The position numbers were made by a program, and so were the translations under genes. Positions 56,390 through 64,000 of a DNA stretch of 64,000 nt are shown here, piece by piece (within the stretch, counting starts at the first letter, position 1; every line of letters starts with the position of its first letter). Under the pieces are notes generated by a model. That model did no database searches. It was given only the letters and a program-made list of their open reading frames with translations, and had not been told where the DNA came from. Source of the stretch: Gonocerus acuteangulatus (taxonomy: Eukaryota > Arthropoda > Insecta > Hemiptera > Coreidae); assembly GCA_946811695.1 (NCBI GenBank), contig OX328126.1:87523085-87587084 (forward strand). The letters run 5' to 3'.

Positions 56390-56610
56390 AAACAAAAAAT
56401 GTTAAGTAAAGCTTACGACAAATTATTAGTGAAAACCACATCTAAATCCGTTTCCGAGATAGCGCGCACAATCACACAGAAAAACGGACCAAATTTCTAA
56501 CAATCGTTGTTTTGGGGGCTATTGCCTTAATAAAGGCCCCCAAATATTTTTTTCTCATATATCTTCCATGTACAGACAGCGATCCATTACATTTTTATTA
56601 TAGGTATAGA
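56390..56610 (-). repeat. Interspersed repeat family D, inverted copy
   Basis: TTTCCGAGATAGCGCGCAC, AAAGGCCCCCAAATATTTTT and CATGTACAGACAGCGAT are the complement of the words at 39230-39360 and 39780-39830. Confidence 0.55.
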
Positions 56611-57019
56611 AAAGGTTCTATGGTTCTACTAAAAAAAAAAAAAAAGGAATACAGCAATTTTGATACATATATCTGATGCTGAAGGACAAATTGATAAAAA
56701 CGCTCACTTTCTACGTTACTCATTGAGCGGGATAAAGGAGTGAGCGTTTTTTATAAATTTGACCTTCTGCCACAGATAAATTTATTAGAAAAACAGGGTC
56801 ACCATTTTATAATAAGCAATTTTGATGTAATGCCTTGATAAATCTTTGGAATCTGGATAAGTTCCAACTTTACTCTTGGAGTTATGCAATATCTGAAACA
56901 AGTAGTTATGGAAGAAATAGCTGAACTCCTATCTCTGTGGACGATCGTCTAGTGATGAACTGTTATAGCCATCCGATGTATGCTCGTATTAATCTCAGCT
57001 CTATCTAGTCTTGTGTAAG

Positions 57020-57101
57020 CAATGTGTAACGGCCCCTTGGTGTAAGGATGTGGTGCAAGGCAATGTGTAACGGCCCCTTGGTGTAAGGATGTGGTGTAAA
57101 G
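57020..57101. repeat. 41-bp tandem duplication
   Basis: CAATGTGTAACGGCCCCTTG begins at 57020 and again at 57061; one mismatch. Confidence 0.95.
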
Positions 57102-57312
57102 CAGAGGCCCTGGGGTAAAGGTATTGGCTATTGGCCAGAACTACTCCTGAGTTATAGGCTATCTATAGGAACATGATGATAAAATATTATCACCAAAGGT
57201 ATCTTACAATTAAATAAGCCGTCCCAAAACTAGAATTTATTTTATTTTTCTAATAAAATGGTTTAATTCGGCCCCCAACTGTAGAAAACCAACATAAAAG
57301 TGAACCTGGAAG

Positions 57313-57509
57313 CAATTTTTTTTTATTTCGTTTTTAACGGCGCATCAACTGTTTGGCTATTAGTGCCGGGCTATCTACAGGTTCACCACCCTTTTCTAAT
57401 GCCAACAGCACGTGGCCGGACACCCATTCAGGTACTGACCACGCCCGACGTTGCTTAACTTCGGTGATCTACGGGAACCGGTGCATTCAACGTGGCTATG
57501 GCCGTTGGC
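57313..57509 (-). mobile_element. 5S rRNA-headed SINE
   Basis: 57401-57509 (minus) is a near-complete 5S rRNA sequence: GCCAACGGCCATAGCCACGT, ACCGAAGTTAAGCAACGTCG (box A region) and GGGCGTGGTCAGTACCTGAA. It lacks about ten bases near the box C region, so it is not a working 5S gene. A body AGAAAAGGGTGGTGAACC is followed by a tail CGGCACTAATAGCC...GATGCGCCGTTAA and an A-rich run. The tail equals that of tRNA-headed SINE family 1, making this a SINE with a 5S promoter head (SINE3 type). Confidence 0.85.
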
Positions 57510-57573
57510 CCTGGAAGCAAATAAACGCAAAGCCGTAAGCCATTTTATTGTCGGTTGGTCGAGTCCAGCTGTC

Positions 57574-57762
57574 TTTTTTTTCTTTTTTTTTTTTTTTTTC
57601 TTTTTTTCAAATCTTGGCTATTAGCGCCGACATCCAGGGTGCAGCCAGGAATTTTCTCAGCGAGCCCTGAGATGAGAAAATTTCTAGCGCCGGCGGGGAT
57701 CAAACCCACCATCTCCCGCTTATGAATCTAGCGCGCTAGCCACCAGACCACGGGAGACCCCC
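57574..57762 (-). mobile_element. tRNA-derived SINE, family 1 copy 3
   Basis: Broken poly(T) at 57574-57607, CTTGGCTATTAGCGCCGACA, box B complement GATCAAACCCACCATC and box A region GCGCTAGCCACCAGACCACG. Inserted into the RNase H relic immediately to the right. Its ACGGCGCATC word is replaced by CAAAT, so the tail is damaged. Confidence 0.87.
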
Positions 57763-58370
57763 GGGTTGTCTTGTAGCAAGTTTTGCATGTGAATCTGCTA
57801 GGGAGCTTATTTCGTACCCTGGCAGCCAGTACATTGTGATGTGTTTGTTATGTGAGTAAATAGTTTTGAAAAATGTCTGCCAGTGCCTCAATGAGTCAGT
57901 CCTCAGTGTGCTCAATGAGTCAGTCCATAGAATCAAGTCTCGTCTGTCTGTCCTGGGAATGTTGTTCAGTCCAATAAGAATGCCGTAGAGCTCTGCTGTA
58001 AATATGATACAATTGAATCGATCCATGCAAAAAGAGCTTCAGTCCAAAATCAGTAGTTTTGAGAAAACCAGACTGAACCCCTTTCAGTATGGAATAATAA
58101 AATTAGGACTATGTTTCTATGTCACCTTTATATTTGATTGAAGTCCTTTTAACATAGAAATGTGAAGTTAGCTTTAGATAAAACGAATTCAACACTCATA
58201 ATAAAGAAAATATTATCGGAACTCATATTGGGAAAAAATGGACTGAAGTTCTTTCTGCATGGATCGATTCAATTATGTCTCTTGGTAATGATTTAGTCAT
58301 GAATTACAGCTGCGGATCCCACACCATTTTCTGATTTAGACCCATCAGTGTAGATAAATATTGTATTGGT
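57763..58370 (-). pseudogene. RNase H relic split by a MITE and cut by a SINE
   Basis: The minus strand near 58365-58300 reads TIFIYTDGSKSENGVGSAAV then IHD, the N-terminal strand of an RNase HI domain with its first Asp. After the insertion at 58007-58284 it resumes CIIFTAELYGILIGLNNI (catalytic Glu), DLILWTDSLSTLRT (Asp) and ITMYWLPGYEISSLADSHAK then LATRQPG, where GH is altered to GY. SINE copy 3 then cuts off the rest. It derives from a non-LTR retrotransposon of the same broad type as those at 30.4 and 49 kb. Confidence 0.83.
58007..58284. mobile_element. MITE inserted in RNase H relic
   Basis: Inverted ends AATTGAATCGATCCATGCA continue through AAGAGCTTCAGTCC versus AAGAACTTCAGTCC, about 35 bp. 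Removing it restores continuity of the RNase H reading. The target duplication is not resolved. Confidence 0.7.
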
Positions 58371-58379
58371 AGATTAGAA

Positions 58380-59340
58380 AAAATATTAATAATACAGTCG
58401 CTATGCCATCGGGTTGCTGGATGGATTAGGTTATAGTTAAAGGAAGAAGAGTTACAGATAAAGTTGCCTCGTGTTAGAACAAGGTTTATAGGTAGCGATT
58501 TGAGCTGCCGCAATGAATTTTGGCTTAGTGCCAGCTATGTAAGAATGTAAAATATCTTATTAAATCGTTTTCTAAAATTGGGGCCAAATAGAATACTACT
58601 TTAGAATGTACAGTTTTTTGGAGTTCTTCCAGTGGATGGACTGGTCATGAAGGAATCACATTTCTGGAATACTACTTTGGGACATTCAGGCATTCAAGAG
58701 AGTAAAAGTTTGGTAAGAGTGCTAAATGCTGTCCAAGGTTTCTGAAATTGTTTTTGTAATAGTTAATTGAGCTTTCAAAAGCCAGCAATAATAAAAATTC
58801 CAATCTATTTGACTCATAACTAAACAAACATAAAGCATTTAAAACATAAACTTCAGTGGCCCACTATTCCATCTGTCATAAATTGCAGTAGGCGTCATAA
58901 GAGTAATAAAGGAACAAGGATTTTATTTGAACTACTGAAAGAGATTAGAAAATCTTAAGAAAGTATTTAGCGAGAGAGATGATTCCTGTCTAAATGTGAG
59001 ATAAATCTTGCTAAGAATGTGTGTAATACAGGACTACAGAGAATATTTGCTAAGTCCTCGGTTTTATAATCGCCAGGACTTGGATCCTTGCCAAGTTTCT
59101 GCTTAGCAGTCCTTTCTCTCCGTGCTTTGCTTAAGCTCTTTGTGTTCCTGGCTCTTTATCGTTATGCTCTGGATTTACAATTTGTACTTTGCATCACAAT
59201 ATTCCCTCCATTCGCCCTCGTTTTATATACAACACAGATTGTATGGTTGCATGGATTAATTCCATACAAGGAGGTTCTTGCGAAGGAATCGTTAATATGG
59301 TTTTCAACGTCAATCTCGTTAATTTCTATTCGAGACAGTA
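58380..59340. other. No recognisable gene
   Basis: The frame at 58304-58513 overlaps the RNase H relic; beyond it the sequence is AT-rich, without motifs. Confidence 0.3.
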
Positions 59341-59350
59341 ATGAATTGTA

Positions 59351-59395
59351 AAAGTCCGTCACGCATGAGTTTCATAACAAAGCAAATTATTCAGA
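59351..59395 (-). mobile_element. Solo family B 3' terminus
   Basis: AAAAGTCCGTCACGCATGAG then TTTCATAACAAAGCAAATTA is a diverged terminal 45 bp of family B with no body. Confidence 0.6.
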
Positions 59396-59479
59396 AGGAA
59401 GGAAGTATTCTCATATTGCCTGATTGATTTGTTTAAGTTCAAAATGAACATAAATAGTTTTGACCTTTAATATTTGTGA

Positions 59480-59810
59480 TACACAGCTGAAACAATTATC
59501 TACTATATATGTGTCAAATACCACTCACTCCCTTTGAGATGTAAACAGTCGCTAAGAAACGATTTTTTGATATTCAAATTTTTAATTATGTTTAGAGGGG
59601 CTTGAATGTTTAGTTGGTTAGAGAAGGCAAGCCTAGGCCTAGCATGCGTTGCTAGGACGATAACTGGTCAGTTGTTACCGTACTGTATCTATTTCATAAT
59701 ATTATTTTTATTTGCGGTTCATTTCTACTATGATGGCGGGCCGTGAATTATTAGAAATAAACTGTAATTTTGTCCCTCTTAGAGCTTATGCTATACCTGT
59801 TGATGTCTAA
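59480..59810 (-). repeat. Interspersed repeat family C, copy 3 (inverted)
   Basis: CTAAGAAACGATTTTTTGA, AGAGAAGGCAAGCCTAGGCC, GCGTTGCTAGGACGATAACT and TTTCTACTATGATGGC are the complement of copies 1 and 2. The (TGAG) tail is not clear at the left edge. Confidence 0.65.
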
Positions 59811-60409
59811 GCTCTGTTTCCCAAGTGGCCATCAAACCGTATTGTACGTCTACGGACCAATAAGCCATCGGGACATCGCTCGCAGTGCCTGTCAATGTTA
59901 AAGGCTGACAAACAATTCAATTTGACAAATTTTAACTGAATGGTATGTATATCATGTTGTACTAAATGAATCGCCATACTCAAGGATGATTAAAATGTTA
60001 TACAATTACATAAGCTATGCTGATTTCCTAGAATGAATGCTTCAGAGGATGCTGTTCATTGTGTTAATTGCCAATGAAGCGGAACACATCACATAAAATA
60101 AATAATAAATTTAAGAACATTTAAATTTTAATTTTGTTTCATTGATCTTCTGCCTTCACAAAAAAAGAAGAAAATTAGTTTTATTTTTTTTGTATTTTTG
60201 TCCAAACTGTTTGACTGTTAAGATATTTAATTAAATGCCGGTAGGACCCCGGAATGAGAGAGAGACAGGGAAATTCCGCGGGAACTTCCCCCAATGTTGG
60301 CAGCACTGACGCAGAGGGCTAATACAACTGCCAATGGCTCCTTGATAGAGCAGGGCTGCCAACTCCTACAGTCAGGGCTACTTAAATTACCTTTCTTACT
60401 TCTATTACT

Positions 60410-60995
60410 CTCCTGAAAAACAACAACTCTATCTTCGGGTAACAGAAGAACAATCTTGTTTTATTTACAACCTTTAAGGCATTTCTACATATTATATATA
60501 CAAAAATCACTAGTCTGAGAAACAACTACTCTATCTTCGGGTACAGAAGATCAATCTTGTTTTATTTACAACCTTTAAGGCATTTCTACATATTATATAT
60601 ACAAAAATCACTAGTCTGAGAAACAACTACTCTATCTTCAGGTACAGAAGATCAATCTTGTTTTATTTACAACCTTTAAGGCATTTCTACATATTATATA
60701 TACAAAAATCACTAGTCTGAGAAACAACTACTCTATCTTCGGGTACAGAAGATCAATCTTGTTTTATTTACAACCTTTAAGGCATTTCTACATATTGTAT
60801 ATACAAAAATCACTAGTCTGAGAAACAACAACTCTATCTTCGGGTAACAGAAGATCAATCTTGTTTTATTTACAACCTTTAAGGCATTTCTACATATTAT
60901 ATATACAAAAATCACTAGTCTGAGAAACAACAACTCTATCTTCGGGTAACAGAAGATCAATCTTGTTTTATTTACAACCTTATAGACATTTCTAC
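60410..60995. repeat. 101-102-bp tandem array, six units
   Basis: CTCTATCTTCGGGTAACAGA starts at 60427, with later units at about 101-102-bp spacing (next at 60529). Units alternate ACAACTACTC/ACAACAACTC and GGGTAACAG/GGGTACAG; otherwise very similar. Confidence 0.93.
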
Positions 60996-61299
60996 ATCTT
61001 AGAAGAAGAAAACTTTATTTAATGAAATAATAAAGTGGGCTGCCCAACTTTATTGGGTTGCTGGAGACACAGCATGCTCATCATTCCTGGAGGCATTCAT
61101 TTATTTCATGATCTTGTTATTTGTTCTGGTTTTTTTTCCAAAAGTTCGTGGGCATTAGACGCGCCAAAAAATACAAATTTTTCTTCTAATAAAAACAAAC
61201 AAAAACACAAGAGACAGCGTAGTCTCAGGAACGACGTTTGTTGCATATAAAAAAAAATATCCAGTAGTGATTAATCGGCAGGAGTGATGTCCGTTAGTG

Positions 61300-61752
61300 A
61301 CCATAAATATGTTGGCTCATTATGCCTAGCGAGTCAATAATTATTGACTCAGCTATAACAGGTAGGTGTTCCGGCAGGATTCCAAGTTCTTGTAAGATAG
61401 TTCAGGTCATTTTCGGAATTGTACCTCTTGCACCGAACCACAGACCCTTGACAAGGAATTTTCTGGATCCATATTTCTCTAAGAATTTATCCTGGAGATA
61501 TTCAATGCACTTTGAGTAGATCCCTTTCTTTTCCATGTCAATTGACTCCGCTTGCTCGGGATCGTTTGTTTCATATCGGACCGTCGGATCGAGAACGTAG
61601 GCCAAATTACTGTTCCGTGGAAAGGCGACTATATCTGCATACCTAGAAGATCCATGATCGTCGATGGCGTACACTCCTTCGAGGCAGTTGTAGCCAATCC
61701 CTTCAAGAAGATCAATGAGCCTGTGCTTCACATTTTGGTGTCGCCGAGTCAC
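61300..61752 (-). pseudogene. Second R2/NeSL-like endonuclease relic
   Basis: The minus frame reads RRHQNVKHRLIDLLEGIGY, SSRYADIVAFPRNSNLAYVL then DPTVRYETND (the PD...D-type endonuclease core, with AD in place of PD), DMEKKGIYSKCIEYLQDKF and VKGLWFGARGTIPKMT. A stop where Trp would fit then interrupts it, and reading continues as TILQELGILPEHLPVIAESI. This is the restriction-like endonuclease tail used by site-specific non-LTR retrotransposons to nick DNA. It is a different lineage from the one at 19.8-20.4 kb. No ATG is present at its upstream edge (61752), where repeat family E begins. Confidence 0.72.
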
Positions 61753-61755
61753 TAG

Positions 61756-62000
61756 TCTGTCTGTTCCTTATACAAATCCACACCGTTTGACCGATTTTAA
61801 CCAAACTTGGAAAACAGGTAAGTCTTGATCCGGGGTGTCTTGTAGGCTAGGTCAAAAATGTCTACAAGCAGTCTCTCCTTATGTTTTTCCTTATACAAAT
61901 CCACACCGGTTGACCGATTTTGGCCAAACTTGGCACACAGGTAAGTCTTGATCCGGGGTGTCTCATAGGCAAGGTCAAAAATGTCTAAAAATGATTTACC
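61756..62000 (+). repeat. Repeat family E, two tandem units
   Basis: TTCCTTATACAAATCCACACCG and TTGACCGATTTTRRCCAAAC, followed by CACAGGTAAGTCTTGATCCG, repeat with spacing of about 120 bp (61767, 61888). They match the inverted units at 31975-32260. Confidence 0.75.
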
Positions 62001-62159
62001 CCCTATCCTTACTCCCAGCCCCACTTCTCTCCACCCCCTCCCCCCCCCCCCCATTCTCTACTGTCTAGCCCTGACCCATCCTTCCAGTCTTCAGAAATGT
62101 TCTCTTCTTGAAACGGGACAGTTCTCAATCTTCTCAATAGGTATGTTACTATGACACTT

Positions 62160-62540
<381 letters not shown>

Positions 62541-62589
62541 TGTTTCTAGCCTTTTTTTTGTTGTTTTTTGTAATTGTTTCTGTCCTTAC

Positions 62590-62760
62590 CATTGTTATAC
62601 CATATATGTTTTTACAGCCCTGAAGATGGCTTGTATAGCAAGCCGAAACGTTGGCGGCAATAAATATACATTTTAGCAAATAAAATGTGTTTTATTGAAT
62701 AAGAACACTGACCGAAACCCCGACGATCAACGCTTCCTACTTCCGAACGGTCGACCATAT
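62590..62760 (+). mobile_element. PLE-related hammerhead segment
   Basis: The hammerhead at 62612-62660 is followed by AAATAAAATGTGTTTTATTG, then CACTGACCGAAACCCCGACG and CGGTCGACCATATC, similar to the sequence flanking the palindromic element at 21.7-22.0 kb. No ORF accompanies it. Confidence 0.6.
62612..62660 (+). ncRNA. Hammerhead ribozyme
   Basis: ACAGCC-CTGAAGA (62620-62626), stem II GGCTTG/CAAGCC with loop TATAG, GAAA (62645-62648), ACGT, cleavage base T (62652), then GGCGG. Stem I pairs GCC/GGC plus an outer C-G. T at position 17 is allowed in the UH rule. The best stem I in the window. Confidence 0.75.
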
Positions 62761-62764
62761 CTTC

Positions 62765-63210
62765 TCAATTAAAAATGATTTCGACCAAACTTGGCGCACA
62801 CTTGTCTTAGTACTGGGATAAGCTAGGCCAATAAAGACCATCGGCTGTTAGTTTGTTATTTATACAAATCCACACGTTTTGACTTATTTTGACCAAACAT
62901 AGCACACAGGCAGGTCGGGGAGAGTCATGAGCTAAGTCAAAAACGTCTACCAGCTGTCTGTCATTATGTTTCTTCCTTATACAAAGTCACACAGTTTGAC
63001 CGACAATGACCAAACTTGGCACACATGTGTCATAGGTTAAAATCGTCTAGGGCTCACAGTTCAGAGATCACGAGTTAGAAATTGTGAAACTGAATAGTAA
63101 CATATTTGCATTATTATATTTTAATATACTTATTATTTGATCTCTAATTAATTTTTGCTTTTCTAGATGCAGAAAGGACGTGTAGCATGGCACGCGGGGT
63201 AACAGCTTGT
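62765..63210 (+). repeat. Repeat family E, second plus copy with tRNA-like part
   Basis: Units at about 62785, 62865 and 62985 (TTTGACC.A..TTGACCAAACTTGGC), then GTCTAGGGCTCACAGTTCAG and GCACGCGGGGTAACAGCTTG, which are the complement of 31835-31990. Orientation is opposite to the 31.8-kb copy. Confidence 0.65.
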
Positions 63211-64000
63211 ACTTAAGTAACTTTCTTAAAGTCAAAAGTCGGAAAGTTTTGAAAGAATAAGTTGAAATGATGATTGTAATTCAAGTCCAGTACAATAATC
63301 GCTTTTAGAAGATTTTCCAACTTCTTCTTTCATTCTTATAGCAAACTTTCACAAAACGGGTTTAGTTTCTTCAAACGAATCTCTTCTCCATCCTCAGACC
63401 AACAGACTTCTTCAGATATTTTTGATTTTCATTATTCGCAAGTTTTACACACAAGTATAAACACACAATACACAGAGTGTAAATAAAGTGGCGACTAATA
63501 CTTAAGGAGGTGATAGTAGACACCAAATGGAACAAGAATAGTCCTTTGGGCTGAGGGTCAACTCCCAACAGGGAAGGAGGAAATGTTGTGTTTTTTTTTT
63601 GGGGGGGCGGCTTAACCAGGTTTATCGTTGGCTAGACAGTAAGAAATAAATAACTGTTTAAAATATGTAATTCCCAAATGCAGCGTCTTAAAGTAAAATT
63701 TACTTGAAGAACAACTAGACTGTGTCAATTATAAAACAGTGAATGGGGGCTAAAACGCAGTTTAAATTTACAACCAGTGTGGAGGGCATATTCAAAATTA
63801 TTAATAGCCAAACATTTTTTTTTTTTATTATTATTATTGTACAAAAGAATTCATTTATTCTTTTCATTTTTTTTTTATTTATTATTATTATACAGGGTGT
63901 CCCAGTATATGTGTCCACCTCCTTTTTCCTCCTAGAGTTGTTGGAATTTCGAAATGAAACTTGGTAGGTCTTAGTTATGTTGCATGAGGTTTCTTTTGAA
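63211..64000. other. No recognisable gene
   Basis: AT-rich with T runs. ACAGGGTGTCCCAGTAT at 63893 resembles a transposon end and may begin an element that continues past the window. Confidence 0.35.

Noticed and set aside
57401..57509. Functional 5S rRNA gene
   Set aside because: About ten bases are missing, the 3' side continues into a SINE body and poly(A) tail, and other copies are deleted further.
63890..63910. Transposon terminus ACAGGGTGTCCC (also CAGGGTGTCC at 36180)
   Set aside because: Only one end of each is visible, so no element can be delimited.

Overview
The window is AT-rich, non-coding eukaryotic DNA built almost entirely from transposable elements and their decay products. 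Host is a metazoan, probably an invertebrate and most plausibly an arthropod. This rests on element types only: tRNA- and 5S-headed SINEs, R2-like and CR1-like non-LTR retrotransposons, mariner, Tigger and hAT relics, and a Penelope-like element (PLE) with hammerhead ribozymes. I could not identify the species, and I recognise no host protein-coding gene. The only long intact reading frame is the PLE protein at 50147-52222 (minus).

Layout. 0.5-8 kb: a small TA-flanked MITE, then Helentron-like elements (family A) running head to tail to 8.03 kb. 8-20.4 kb: SINEs, microsatellites, the 3' end of a CR1-like element, an 84-bp coding satellite, a large foldback element, a family B Helentron-like element, an RT relic and the 3' end of an R2-like element. 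21-28.6 kb: DNA transposons (a hAT-like element holding a palindromic hammerhead element, two Tigger elements, an 800-bp hAT with 8-bp target duplication, a mariner relic) and a 51-bp minisatellite. 28.9-36 kb: 5S- and tRNA-headed SINEs and a retrotransposon RNase H relic. 36.3-45.3 kb: family A elements, a miniature PLE with 13-bp target duplication, and a 1.1-kb TIR element. 47-48 kb: two minisatellites. 49-52.6 kb: the full PLE inserted beside another RNase H relic. 53-64 kb: a 26-bp minisatellite with higher-order structure, a family B element, a 5S-headed SINE next to a tRNA-headed SINE, an RNase H relic split by a MITE, a 101-bp tandem array, a second R2-like endonuclease relic and another hammerhead element.

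How the parts connect. The most interesting system is a hammerhead-bearing PLE family present in several states. These are a full-length copy with an intact RT plus GIY-YIG protein, near-identical inverted arms and a 12-bp target duplication; a 382-bp miniature derivative with the same asymmetric ends and a 13-bp duplication; a palindromic relative inside a hAT-like element; and an arm captured by a Helentron-like family and copied with it. The Helentron-like families A and B share a 3' hairpin terminus, have subterminal inverted repeats and a 5' stem-loop, and carry an internal (TA)n tract, which explains several of the TA microsatellites. A 5S-headed and a tRNA-headed SINE share one 3' tail, which suggests head exchange. 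Coordinates of relics are approximate; assignments come from reading translations and comparing copies within the window, not from database searches.
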